DNA of 64,000 nt, taken from Natronosalvus vescus (lineage in GTDB: Archaea; Halobacteriota; Halobacteria; Halobacteriales; Natrialbaceae). A program made the position numbers and the translations under genes. The stretch's first letter is position 1; every line of letters begins with the position of its first letter. Shown piece after piece: positions 45,740-54,214 of the stretch. The stretch is from the NCBI RefSeq assembly GCF_023973145.1, contig NZ_CP099546.1:806001-870000 (forward strand), read 5' to 3'. The notes under the pieces were generated by a model. That model made no database searches. It was not told the origin of the DNA and worked only from the letters and a program-made list of their open reading frames with translations.

Positions 45740-46444
45740 GTGCTCGCCTACGAACCCGACGACACGCTCGCCCATCGGCTGGATCCGCGATCGAAACTCG
45801 CCGTCCAGATCGGTTTCGCCGTCGCTGCCATCGTCCATCCGACCCCGCGAGCGCTCACCGTATTGACGCTGCTCGCACTGGCACTCCTGTGGTCGGCCCG
45901 CGTGTCGATCCAGCGAGCACTCGTCGCGTACCGATTCGCCTTTCCGCTCTTGCTCGCGGCTCCACTGGTCAGCGCGATCACCATCGGGAGTCCGTGGATC
46001 GATCCGCGGCAGGCGCTCGAGCCGGCGCTCGCGAGCTACCGGATCGTGTTGATTCTGCTCGTCAGCGCCGCCTACATTCGATCGACGCCGGTTCGTGCCT
46101 CGCGAGCGGCAATCCAGCGAACGTTTCCGGGGAAACCCGGGCAGCTCATCGGGATGGGCGTCGCGCTCGTGTTTCGATTTCTTCCGCTCCTCCGATCCGA
46201 CCTGCGGACGATTCGAGATGCCTCCGCGGCCCGGCTCGGAACCGAACGCGGGCAGCTCGAGCGGGTAACCCATCTCGGAACCGTGGCGATCGAGCGAGCT
46301 TTTCGGCGGGCCGACCGGCTCTCCCTCGCCCTCCAGGCGCGCTGTTTCGCGTGGAACCCGACGCTGCCACCGCTGTCGTTCACGCGACTGGACGCGCCGG
46401 CACTCGCGCTGGCGGTTGTGTTGGTAGCATCGGCACTGTTGTGA
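45740..46444 (+). CDS. bioN: Biotin ECF transporter transmembrane coupling protein BioN
   Basis: This is the EcfT-like coupling membrane protein linking BioY to BioM, with 234 residues and about five helices. The N-terminal half has long hydrophobic segments. The C-terminal coupling helices contain RDASAARLGTERGQLER and LALQARCFAWNP. In the usual EcfT the second motif is ARG; here it reads ARC. The start codon is GTG at 45740. It ends convergent with the lipoate-ligase family gene, 19 bases away. Confidence 0.93.
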   Translation: MLAYEPDDTLAHRLDPRSKLAVQIGFAVAAIVHPTPRALTVLTLLALALLWSARVSIQRALVAYRFAFPLLLAAPLVSAITIGSPWIDPRQALEPALASYRIVLILLVSAAYIRSTPVRASRAAIQRTFPGKPGQLIGMGVALVFRFLPLLRSDLRTIRDASAARLGTERGQLERVTHLGTVAIERAFRRADRLSLALQARCFAWNPTLPPLSFTRLDAPALALAVVLVASALL

Positions 46445-46463
46445 GTGGACTCTGCCGGAAGGC

Positions 46464-47183
46464 TCAGGCCGAACTGATCTCCTCGTAAACCGGGTCGCCG
46501 TCGCCGACGAGGGCGTCCTCGAGACGCTTTCGAAGCCGATCGGGGTCGGCCGTCCCGCCACCGTTGGCAACGCTTCCGACCGACGTCGGATCGAAAGGGA
46601 CGTCGAGCGCGTCGTAGACCTCTTCGAGGACGGCCGCGAGCTCGACCGCGGCGTCGACGATGATGATGCCCGAGACGAGCGCGCCATCGCTGCGGACGCG
46701 CTGGGCGATGCCGACGACCTTCCGGAGCGAGCCGTCCGCTGACGTGAGCGAAATCGAGTGCGCACCCGGACAGAACGAGTCCGCGGGTTCGCCCCGAACC
46801 GGCTCGAGACCCAGGCCCTCGAGCACCCCTTCGACGTCGTTCGTCAGTCGTTCGTAGCGCTCGTCGGTGCCTCGCCGGAAGTCCGCGACCGGTTCCGCGC
46901 GGACGAACGCCAGCGCGTTCGTCCCGTCGTAGGCGACCGCCCGGCCGCCGACGCTTCGTTCGACAGGGGGGAAGTCGTGTTCGCGCGCCCGGTTTCGGGC
47001 TCGTTCGTATCCCTCGAGTCGCGCGTCCCGACGGCCGAAGGCGATCTGGCGGTGGGGCGCCCAGACGCGGACGGCCCGCTCGCCGGCAGCGGCGAACTCG
47101 AGGAGACGCTCGCTCTCGACCCGGTCGACCTCGATGGTCGATGCGCGGCCACGGAGCACCCGGACGGACTCGGGGAGTTCCAT
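46464..47183 (-). CDS. Lipoate-protein ligase/octanoyltransferase family protein
   Basis: It transfers lipoate, octanoate or a related acyl group to a lysine of an acceptor protein, or binds such groups. The 239-residue protein has PVERSVGGRAVAYD (residues 74-86), which corresponds to the RRxSGGG loop but with GGR. Lys155 of KVVGIAQ is the conserved lipoate-binding lysine. Cys138 in SFCPGAHS occupies the place where LipM-type octanoyltransferases keep their catalytic cysteine. The ATG at 47183 or the GTG at 47192 are both possible starts. It is divergent from the M23-like gene by 54 bases. Confidence 0.82.
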   Translation of the reverse strand: MELPESVRVLRGRASTIEVDRVESERLLEFAAAGERAVRVWAPHRQIAFGRRDARLEGYERARNRAREHDFPPVERSVGGRAVAYDGTNALAFVRAEPVADFRRGTDERYERLTNDVEGVLEGLGLEPVRGEPADSFCPGAHSISLTSADGSLRKVVGIAQRVRSDGALVSGIIIVDAAVELAAVLEEVYDALDVPFDPTSVGSVANGGGTADPDRLRKRLEDALVGDGDPVYEEISSA

Positions 47184-47237
47184 AGCCGACACTGCGAGCC
47201 GAACTATCTAAACCCCGGCGACACCGACTCGAGGGTG

Positions 47238-48188
47238 ATGACGCGGACGGTCACGCTGGGCCTCGACGTGCTCGAGCGATACACACGGTTTTCGCTCTAC
47301 AACTCGCCGTACCCGGCTCACGACGACGGCTGTGCGATCGATCTCTATCCCGGTACCCTGCGGGATGGCCGGACGACCTGGGCACCCAGCCCCGTTTCAG
47401 GAACCGTCCTCGAGACCCGAACCGTTCGCGCGCCACCGAAACCGTACGCGCCCGAACACGACCACCTGATTCTCATCGAGTGTGATGACTCTGGCCCGCT
47501 CGAGGGGCTGGTGACTCGTGTCCTTCACGTCGACCCCATTGTCGAGGCAGGCATGACCGTCGAGGCCGGGGACTCCCTCGGTCGCCTCGTCCGAGCCGGC
47601 TTCTTCGCCCCCTGGGTCGACAACCACCTGCACGTCGGGTTTCGCACACCGGAGCAACACCTGCATCGGGCAACCGGCTCGCTGCCGATCGAGCTGGGGC
47701 TCGAAGTGACGCCACTCGAGTGGGACGGCACCGGAACGGTCGTCGAAACGGGCGAAACCTACGCGGTTCTCGACGCGCCGCGCCATCCCGACCCGGGTAA
47801 CGGATTCGTCGGGATCGCTGCTGACTGCGGTAGCGTCTTGGACGGCGGGATTCCCCACTACGACGGCGGTGGTGTCCTCGGTCAGGACAGCGATCGGGAT
47901 CGGGACAACGGCGACGGCGGGAGTCGACTCAACGGCGAGAGCGACGTTCGACTCAACGGCGACCGACTCGGCGTCAGCCAGGGACGGACGGTCACCTGGG
48001 ACGACGTCACCGTCACCGTCGACGATACGCCGATCACCGGCCTCTCGTGTTTCTGCGCTCGAGACGACGGCTTCGGCGCGAAGCTCATCTGTCCGAATCG
48101 GCCCTTCGAGGTGGGGTCGGACGTACGGGTACGCGTCGAGCGGACTGGAAATGAAGATCTCGAGTCCAGAGATGGTGGTCTCGAGTGA
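47238..48188 (+). CDS. M23-peptidase-like (lipoyl-hybrid fold) cytosolic protein
   Basis: This 316-residue protein lacks a signal peptide. Residues 24-150 follow the M23 lysostaphin-type fold. VLHVDPIVEAGMTVEAGDSLG (95-115) matches the M23 strand with the catalytic His97. NHLHVGFR (129-136) matches the HxH metal motif (His130, His132), and AHDDGCAID (27-35) is where the first His and Asp ligands would be (His28, Asp35). The spacing of the first pair is longer than usual. The N-terminus also has a lipoyl-like GTVLET turn. The C-terminal half is polyacidic. It shares a 54-base gap with a lipoate-ligase-like gene. Confidence 0.65.
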   Translation: MTRTVTLGLDVLERYTRFSLYNSPYPAHDDGCAIDLYPGTLRDGRTTWAPSPVSGTVLETRTVRAPPKPYAPEHDHLILIECDDSGPLEGLVTRVLHVDPIVEAGMTVEAGDSLGRLVRAGFFAPWVDNHLHVGFRTPEQHLHRATGSLPIELGLEVTPLEWDGTGTVVETGETYAVLDAPRHPDPGNGFVGIAADCGSVLDGGIPHYDGGGVLGQDSDRDRDNGDGGSRLNGESDVRLNGDRLGVSQGRTVTWDDVTVTVDDTPITGLSCFCARDDGFGAKLICPNRPFEVGSDVRVRVERTGNEDLESRDGGLE

Positions 48189-48257
48189 GGGGCGTACATA
48201 GAGACTTCGAGTGAGTACCGTGTCCCGTGGGCTCGAGCCCACTGAGCACTGTTCGAT

Positions 48258-49700
48258 TTACTCTTCTTGCAGCGTCTCCCCGTCGATCACACGCCCGACG
48301 AACAGCGGCGTCTCGGTCGGCCGATCACGGATGTAGAACAGGAACGGCCGGTCGACGACCATCTCGACGTGATCGGCTGGCGCGCTCTCGTCCATCGCGA
48401 CTGCCGTCGCCGCCGCGGCTTCGGTACCCTCCTCGTCGACCTCGATGAAGCTCTGGTGGATGATCTCGCTGATCTCGAGCCCGCCGTCGCCGTCGATTCC
48501 GCTGAAATCCCCCGCGAGCGGCATCCCGAGGTCTGCCATGACGTCGAGCAGGCTGAACCGCGACTCGATGCCGAATTTCGGCATGGTGAGATCGACCTGA
48601 GGAACTGTCGTCGCTTCGAGCAGCGTCGCCAGCCGGTCGACGGAAAACGCTTCCTCGAAGTCCTCGAACTCGCCGTCGGCGGGGAGAATCACGATCATGC
48701 TGGTCTCCTGGTTGGCGTAGGGGAGCTCGACGAGCTGGTGCCCCTCGATTTCGGCGTACGGGAGCTCGGTCGACTGGTACATGAGCTCGAGTTCGGTTTC
48801 GGAGCCGTCGAGACCCGTGAACGTCCCGGGAGACGTATCGGCGGGATCGAAGTCGTGACGCCACGGCGCGAGGAAGTAGATGGCGTTGGTCAACACGAGC
48901 CTGGTGAGACTGGAGATGTCCCCCGGTTGCAACAAATCCTCGATCCGGTCGTTCGTCCGCTCCTCGACCCACGCGTTGATCGTCTCTCGGGCGGCGTCGG
49001 TATCCCCCGAAAAGTCCACGAGTTGCATCCCGGCTCCGTAGTATGCCTCGAGCAGGTCGAGGAACTCCTCGCGAAACCCGTACCCCTCCTGGCCCCACAG
49101 GGCGTTTCCGGTGGCGAGTTGGAACGCCGGCGTGTCGTCGTTTTCGTCATCGTCGGCACCGTACGGCGTCTCGACCGATTCGCCGTCTTCGTTTCGGCGG
49201 GCGAACTCCGCCTCGAGCGCACCGAAAGCGGCGTGGATGTCGTCGCCCTCGAGGCGGAATTGCAGGGCCTCGGCCATCGCTTCGGCGGTCTCCCCGCGGG
49301 CGCCGGCGTAGGTCATCGCCAAGGCGACGGAGACGCTGTACGGCGAGACGAAGAGGTTCTGGGTCGGTGCCTCCCCGCGGAGTTGTGCCAGCAGCGTCAG
49401 CGAAAAGTCGACGTTCCCCCTGATCTGGGTCGCCAGCGCGTCGTCGTCGATGTCGGGATCGGTCACGAAATCGAGCTGTGGAAACGCCGGGACGTCGTAG
49501 TCGTCGAAGCCGTTTCCGTCCGGTTCAGGCGGCGAGGTGTCATCGATCGAGTCGCTATCGCCGTTTCCAGTTCCCGTATCGTCGGTGGCTGGATCGTCCT
49601 CACCGCTCAGACAGCCAGCCATCCCGGCGACGAGCGCGCCGGTGAGCGCGAGGACGTGCCGGCGGTCAATCGGTGGTGACGCACGAGTCGGTGTCTCCAT
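48258..49700 (-). CDS. Serpin-family protease inhibitor, Tat-type lipoprotein
   Basis: This 480-residue protein is a serine-protease inhibitor tethered to the outside of the membrane. The signal has Arg13-Arg14 and a lipobox ending at Cys30 (AGMAGC). The serpin fold is complete: NLFVSPYSVSVALAMTYAGARGET near residue 115, LTNAIYF, and the C-terminal VDRPFLFYIRD. The reactive loop hinge EEGTEAAAAT starts at residue 423 and fits an inhibitory serpin (P17 Glu, P15 Gly, P14 Thr, P12-P9 Ala). Counting places P1 at Ser439 and P1' at Ala440. The acidic linker of 40 residues between the lipid and the fold suits tethering. The targets could be secreted subtilisin-like proteases. Confidence 0.92.
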   Translation of the reverse strand: METPTRASPPIDRRHVLALTGALVAGMAGCLSGEDDPATDDTGTGNGDSDSIDDTSPPEPDGNGFDDYDVPAFPQLDFVTDPDIDDDALATQIRGNVDFSLTLLAQLRGEAPTQNLFVSPYSVSVALAMTYAGARGETAEAMAEALQFRLEGDDIHAAFGALEAEFARRNEDGESVETPYGADDDENDDTPAFQLATGNALWGQEGYGFREEFLDLLEAYYGAGMQLVDFSGDTDAARETINAWVEERTNDRIEDLLQPGDISSLTRLVLTNAIYFLAPWRHDFDPADTSPGTFTGLDGSETELELMYQSTELPYAEIEGHQLVELPYANQETSMIVILPADGEFEDFEEAFSVDRLATLLEATTVPQVDLTMPKFGIESRFSLLDVMADLGMPLAGDFSGIDGDGGLEISEIIHQSFIEVDEEGTEAAAATAVAMDESAPADHVEMVVDRPFLFYIRDRPTETPLFVGRVIDGETLQEE

Positions 49701-49876
49701 AGGTGAGACTCCGCAGGAACCGATAAACCCCTTTGGCAGACTGAAAGAACCATTTTACCGTCTGTGATGGTGTTACGTGCTGGCAATGTGCCGGCGTTCC
49801 CACGGTAGTACGCCCACACTGTGACCTCTTTACATCAACAGAAAGTGTTACGTCGCTCGAGGCGATAGAATACGTC

Positions 49877-50107
49877 GTGACTGCCGTAAACACTGACGTC
49901 CTCGTCGAGTTCGCGATACTTCTCATGTACACCATCATCGCGGGCATCCTCACGGCGATGGGTGCGGCTGCGGAGTACCTAAGCGTCCAGCAACTGGGTT
50001 CCGGGGAACTGGTCGCCGCTGTCTGGCTCGCTGCCCTCGGCGCGATTATGCTTTACGCGGGCATCTATGGAATCGGCTATCAGAAAGTACTCGTCCGTTT
50101 CGTCTAG
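49877..50107 (+). CDS. Small membrane protein, two helices
   Basis: This 76-residue protein has two hydrophobic segments (residues 9-32 and 45-68) and little else. The first segment is FAILLMYTIIAGILTAMGAAA and the second is VAAVWLAALGAIMLYAGIYG. I do not recognise it. The start codon is a GTG at 49877, since no in-frame ATG is suitably placed. It lies divergent from the serpin and convergent with the DRG GTPase gene, and its membrane location alone can be said. Confidence 0.6.
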   Translation: MTAVNTDVLVEFAILLMYTIIAGILTAMGAAAEYLSVQQLGSGELVAAVWLAALGAIMLYAGIYGIGYQKVLVRFV

Positions 50108-50198
50108 ACAACTGATGCTTTTCCGATGACTCGATGCTCTCGAGCGAGCGCTCAAATTCCGCGTTCGTTTGTTCACCAGTAGCGCGTGCGGTAGCGAA

Positions 50199-51308
50199 CT
50201 ACCGACGTAAAATCAGCTTGAGCACGTCTTCGTCCTCGAGCACGTGCTGGTCGCCGACCTGTTGCTGGTCGTGAGTGGCACTGGGCCCCGAAACGCGGGC
50301 GAACCGGAACCGCTCTTTCATCTCGCCGCCGAGTTTCTCGACGGCCTCCTCGATCGTCGACCCTGCCTGGATCACCAGCGGTTCCTCGTAATCGACACCG
50401 CGTCCCGGCTTGTCCATGTAGACCCGGATCAGGTCGAGGTTGTCCCACATCCGATCTTTCAGCGCCTCGAGCCCCTTCTCCTCTTCGGCGCTGATGAACG
50501 TCACCTCCTCGGGGTCGAGACCGCGCTCGCGTAGCTGTTCGTCGACGGTCTCCTTGTACTCGGGGGTGATCAGATCGACCTTGTTGACGCAGGTGATCGA
50601 CGGGATGTACTCCCGGTTCTCCATGAGTCCGTCGATGAGCCGGTCGATGTCGACCTTCTCTCCCAGATTGAGGTCGGCGTTGACGTACCCCTGATCGCGC
50701 AGCACCTCCTTGATCGTGTCCTCGTCGAGATCCTGGTCGGCGCTCGAGGTGATCTTGATCCCGTCTTTGATCTTCGGGCGGACGGTTACCCGCGGCGGCT
50801 CTTTGTCGACCCGGATGTTGATGTCGTACAGCTCTTCCTGGAGGCGGTCGTACTGTTCGATTTCGAACACCGAGAGGACGAAGAGGATGAGGTCGGCGTT
50901 TCGGACGACCGAGAGCACCTGTTTGCCGTCGCCTTTGCCGATCGCTGCCCCTTCGATCAGCCCGGGGACGTCGAGCATCTGGATGTTCGCTCCGCGGTGT
51001 TTGCACATCCCCGGGTTCACGTCGAGCGTGGTAAACTCGTACTCGCCAGTTTCGCTTTCGGCGTTCGTCAGCGAGTTCAGCATCGACGACTTGCCGACGC
51101 TCGGAAAGCCGACGAGGGCAACTGTCGCATCGCCGGTTTTTTCGACGGAGTAGCCGGTTCCACCGCCGGCCGAGGACTGATTCTGGAGTTTCTCCTTTTT
51201 CTCCGCGAGTTTGGACTTTAGCCGGCCGACGTGGGCCTCTGTCGACTTGTTGTAGGGCGTATTGGCGATCTCTTCTTCGATTGCATCGATCTCCTCCTCG
51301 AGCCCCAT
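50199..51308 (-). CDS. DRG-family GTPase (OBG-like)
   Basis: This GTPase of 369 residues is the archaeal counterpart of eukaryotic DRG proteins, linked to ribosomes and stress. It has an N-terminal coiled segment (EEIANTPYNKSTEAHVGRLKSKL). The G domain includes GFPSVGKSS (G1), DVPGLIEGA (G3) and VNKVD (G4). A C-terminal TGS domain occupies about residues 290-369. A six-residue insert is normal for this family. I chose the ATG at 51308; upstream in-frame residues are unlike the family. It is divergent from the small gene at 51482. Confidence 0.95.
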   Translation of the reverse strand: MGLEEEIDAIEEEIANTPYNKSTEAHVGRLKSKLAEKKEKLQNQSSAGGGTGYSVEKTGDATVALVGFPSVGKSSMLNSLTNAESETGEYEFTTLDVNPGMCKHRGANIQMLDVPGLIEGAAIGKGDGKQVLSVVRNADLILFVLSVFEIEQYDRLQEELYDINIRVDKEPPRVTVRPKIKDGIKITSSADQDLDEDTIKEVLRDQGYVNADLNLGEKVDIDRLIDGLMENREYIPSITCVNKVDLITPEYKETVDEQLRERGLDPEEVTFISAEEEKGLEALKDRMWDNLDLIRVYMDKPGRGVDYEEPLVIQAGSTIEEAVEKLGGEMKERFRFARVSGPSATHDQQQVGDQHVLEDEDVLKLILRR

Positions 51309-51481
51309 TCTACCTAGAGTCACCCGGCCGTGGCGAAAAACCCTTTCGACCTCACGCGGCGGGGAGGGTCGAGTCACAGCGATTCGTTCCTCGAGAGTGA
51401 TCCACTCGTTGGTACCGTTTGCAGGCTTACCGACACTTCGACACACATAAACGAGGGGCTTGTCATCCTCCGAGTGTACGC

Positions 51482-51685
51482 ATGCCAGATCCGTCGAGTT
51501 TGCGTGATAGTACCCAGATCGTTCTCCCCCAGGAGGCTCTCAGGGGCCTCGAGGCGCAACTCGACGAGGAGTTCACGGTCACGATTTTCCCGGAGGGTGA
51601 GCACCATTGTCGGATCATCGGTAGCCCGGTCGAGATCAAACAGGCGAGTGACTTTCTGGCGCGGCAGGGCGTGAGCGTGCCGTAA
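51482..51685 (+). CDS. Conserved 67-residue haloarchaeal protein (VNG_1110C-like)
   Basis: This short protein reads MPDPSSLRDSTQIVLPQEAL and ends RQGVSVP. I recognise it as the haloarchaeal VNG_1110C family from memory, which has no assigned function. A HRIIGSPVEIKQASDFL-like stretch suggests an alpha/beta unit that may bind nucleic acid, though that is a guess. A TATA-like ACATAAACG is about 34 bases upstream. It stands between the DRG GTPase and the DUF7344-like gene. Confidence 0.7.
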   Translation: MPDPSSLRDSTQIVLPQEALRGLEAQLDEEFTVTIFPEGEHHCRIIGSPVEIKQASDFLARQGVSVP

Positions 51686-51848
51686 TCCGTCGTACCCAAC
51701 TGACGGCCACACTATTCCCTGGTAGAAACGGTCGTTTTTCCTGGTAGAAAACAGTCGTTTCGACTTCGAGTACGAGGAGGAATCGAACTCGAGTCTGTCT
51801 CGAGTCAGTGACGGAACGCCGTTCGAGAGTAAATCGTCGGGGGAAATT

Positions 51849-52253
51849 TCACTTGTGCTCGTGCCCGTTATAGTGCTCGTCGCCTTCGTGCGGGGCAATC
51901 ACCGTTAACAGTTCCTGCCCCAGTTCTCCGGTCACGTCTCGAACCCGGTTCGTTTCGGAATCGTACGCGACCAACCCGGAGTCTTCCAGTTTCGGTAGAT
52001 GGATATGGTGGAGTGCCGTGTGGACACGTCGTCGATCGGCGTCGGTTGGGGGTTCCCCATCTAACGTATGTTCGGCAACGACGTTTGCGAGTTCGGAAAC
52101 CGCCATGGCTTGCTCGTCTGCGTCGTTCAGTAACCGAAGAATCGCCCGTCGCTGGTCGTTAGCTACCGCGAGGAGCACTGCTTCGGGAGTGGGTGCGCCC
52201 TCGCTTTCAAGAGTCTTGCTCGTCGAAGACGCATCACTCGTCGTGTGATCCAT
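51849..52253 (-). CDS. DUF7344-type winged-helix regulator
   Basis: This 134-residue protein is a small one-domain transcriptional regulator. The HTH (about residues 25-85) contains ANDQRRAILRLLNDADEQAM, VHTALHHIHLPKLEDSGLV and YDSETNRV, the pattern of haloarchaeal DUF7344 winged helices. The acidic Thr/Ser N-terminus is disordered and the C-terminus ends in a His-rich tail (HYNGHEHK). The upstream Bat-type gene ends 63 bases before its start on the same strand, so they may be co-transcribed. I chose the ATG at 52253, with a GTG at 52259 as alternative. Confidence 0.8.
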   Translation of the reverse strand: MDHTTSDASSTSKTLESEGAPTPEAVLLAVANDQRRAILRLLNDADEQAMAVSELANVVAEHTLDGEPPTDADRRRVHTALHHIHLPKLEDSGLVAYDSETNRVRDVTGELGQELLTVIAPHEGDEHYNGHEHK

Positions 52254-52316
52254 ATCCACCTAGTCTGGTGCAAGCCCCCTGAGGGCATCGCATGGTGGAT
52301 AAGGGTGACGGCCGTG

Positions 52317-52973
52317 TTAGTCCTCCGTCTTGGGAGGGATGATTGTGTAGGAAACGAGGGCGACAATCGCTCGGCGGAGTCGTTCCGTCACGGCTTGATC
52401 GGAAATCTCGAGTTCGTCCGCGAGTTCCTTCGTCGTACAGCCTCTGGGAATGTCGTAGTAGCCGTTCTGGACGGCGAGCGTAATCGCTTCGCGCTGGGGC
52501 TTGCTCAAACTGTACCACGGGCCAGCGTCGGGTTTCGTCGGGTTATACACCCGCGTGGCCTCCAACGAGACCTGTGCGTCTTCACAGTGTGACGTAAACT
52601 CGCTGAGTGCATCGTGGTTGGGAAATCGCAATTCGAACTCCCAGACGTCGGGAGTGCCGATGGCACTCAGGAGCTGACCATCCGTCTCTCTGATCGCTCG
52701 AAAGACGTGGTCGTGGTTCGCATCCCAATCGAGGGTAAAGAGCGCTCGATCCTCGAATACGTCCACTTCCGACGCGTCGTTGACTGCCGGATGCCGCTGG
52801 ACGTTCTCGAGAAACGAGTGGCGCGTGGTGTTGTGAATCCAGAACAGCGGAACGGTGGCTTCGCCGATCGGAACGAGCGTTTCGAGTTCGATGGAGGTGA
52901 CCCCTTCCACGTGAAGGATCCGTCCAAGTTCGAAGTCAGCAGATGGAATCTGGAATTCGACGATTACGCTCAT
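52317..52973 (-). CDS. Bat-type HTH regulator (bacterio-opsin activator-like)
   Basis: This 218-residue regulator has an N-terminal beta-rich domain and a C-terminal HTH of the Bat/TrmB-like class: SKPQREAITLAVQNGYYDIPRG precedes the helix pair ELADELEISDQAVTERLRRA. It is similar along its whole length to the product of the divergent gene at 53123-53761; both open with a short Met-x-x-x-x-Glu-Phe start. The two starts are 150 bases apart and share an intergenic control region. The signal and targets are unknown. Confidence 0.88.
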   Translation of the reverse strand: MSVIVEFQIPSADFELGRILHVEGVTSIELETLVPIGEATVPLFWIHNTTRHSFLENVQRHPAVNDASEVDVFEDRALFTLDWDANHDHVFRAIRETDGQLLSAIGTPDVWEFELRFPNHDALSEFTSHCEDAQVSLEATRVYNPTKPDAGPWYSLSKPQREAITLAVQNGYYDIPRGCTTKELADELEISDQAVTERLRRAIVALVSYTIIPPKTED

Positions 52974-53122
52974 TACTTCCCTGTCACAGTCGTTGGGTAT
53001 GCCCATACAAAACCGGGTGGCATGATACACCAAGCTATCTTATTTGACGACGCGGAATACCACAATCGAACCATGGCACACCACCCACGTGGACTATCGA
53101 CTGTCATGTCGAACTGGTCTGT

Positions 53123-53761
53123 ATGGCTACCGTGATGGAGTTTACGAGTCCGGCGGACGAGTTCCCGCTGGGGACGGTCTTCGAAAACCTACCGGCGGTA
53201 TCGGTCGAACTGGAACGACTCATCCCACACGAGACCTTAATCATCCCGTACTTCTGGGTGCGCGGCGCGGAGGCCGAGGATATCGAAGCCGCGTTCGAAG
53301 CACACGCCGGGGTGATCAACATCGAACTCATCGACAGCGTCGACGACGAGTATCTCCTGCGTGCGGAGTGGGAGGAGACGTATTTTGGCCTTCTGAGTGC
53401 CCTCGCCAGCGCTAACATCGCCGTCCTTTCCGGGGTCGGGACGAACGACGGCTGGCGGTTCGAGGTTCGCGGGGAGAATCGCGAGGCGGTCAGCGAGTTT
53501 CGAACGATCTGTCAGAACCACGATATTCCTATCGAGATCACTGCCGTACACGAGTTGCTCCCAGTTCAGGGCGATGGGTACGAACTGACTGAGACCCAGC
53601 GAGAAGCGCTGGTGTTGGCCTACGAACGTGGGTACTTCGATTCACCACGCGAGGCGTCACTCGAGGAAGTCGCTACGGAACTCGGCATCACCCAGCAGTC
53701 GCTGTCGTCCCGACTCAGACGTGGGCACAGACGGCTCATCGCCGGGACGCTCATCCGCTGA
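53123..53761 (+). CDS. Second Bat-type HTH regulator, divergent paralogue
   Basis: This 212-residue regulator is the counterpart of the divergent gene. The C-terminal HTH reads LTETQREALVLAYERGYFDSP, then LEEVATELGITQQSLSSRLRRG. The N-terminal half carries the same order of elements as the paralogue. The ATG at 53123 aligns with the paralogue start, which supports it; an internal ATG at 53135 is possible. The two arose by duplication and are now arranged head to head. Confidence 0.88.
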   Translation: MATVMEFTSPADEFPLGTVFENLPAVSVELERLIPHETLIIPYFWVRGAEAEDIEAAFEAHAGVINIELIDSVDDEYLLRAEWEETYFGLLSALASANIAVLSGVGTNDGWRFEVRGENREAVSEFRTICQNHDIPIEITAVHELLPVQGDGYELTETQREALVLAYERGYFDSPREASLEEVATELGITQQSLSSRLRRGHRRLIAGTLIR

Positions 53762-53789
53762 TGAGCAACTCCAGTCACGGCCACTGGCT

Positions 53790-53827
53790 GTATTAATACC
53801 TCCTGTATAATCAGTACTGCTTTTAAC
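53790..53827 (+). promoter_or_regulatory. AT-rich control region of the HalOD1 gene
   Basis: It contains the perfect palindrome GTATTAATAC (53790-53799), the palindrome CAGTACTG (53812-53819) and a TATA-like TTTTAACA (about 53820-53827). The TATA-like element is about 38 bases before the ATG at 53861. Confidence 0.4.
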
Positions 53828-53860
53828 ACGCGTCAAACCGTTAGGATAGGGTAGAACAGA

Positions 53861-54214
53861 ATGATTGCCACACAGTCGGGTGTCGAGTTGGAGTCGCTCG
53901 AGTATCAGCAGGACTCGAAGACGTATCGGGCCCAGTACGACCAGGACACGACAACCGCCAGTATGGCTGTCGTCGCGACAGTGACGAACGCCCTGGGGGT
54001 GGATCCGCTCGAACTGAATCCGCTTCACGACATCATCGACACTGATGCAGTAAATGAGTTGCTACGGGATCGAAACCTGCCGAACGGGTTCGTCCACCTC
54101 TCGTTTAGGTTCGCAGGGTGCGATATCTCGGTCTCAGGCGACGGCGTCGTGACAGCCACCCCTTCCGAACTGGACGGGGGCGCCAACGTGGACACAGGGG
54201 CCACACACGTATGA
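53861..54214 (+). CDS. HalOD1 output-domain protein
   Basis: This 117-residue single-domain protein matches HalOD1, the halobacterial output domain: YRAQYDQDTTTASMAVVATV (residues 22-41), then LGVDPLELNPLHDIIDTDAVNELL. HalOD1 proteins are often the output half of two-component systems in haloarchaea, but no kinase or receiver is encoded here. Its stop overlaps the start of the following 61-residue gene by four bases (ATGA), so the two are co-translated. Confidence 0.88.
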   Translation: MIATQSGVELESLEYQQDSKTYRAQYDQDTTTASMAVVATVTNALGVDPLELNPLHDIIDTDAVNELLRDRNLPNGFVHLSFRFAGCDISVSGDGVVTATPSELDGGANVDTGATHV

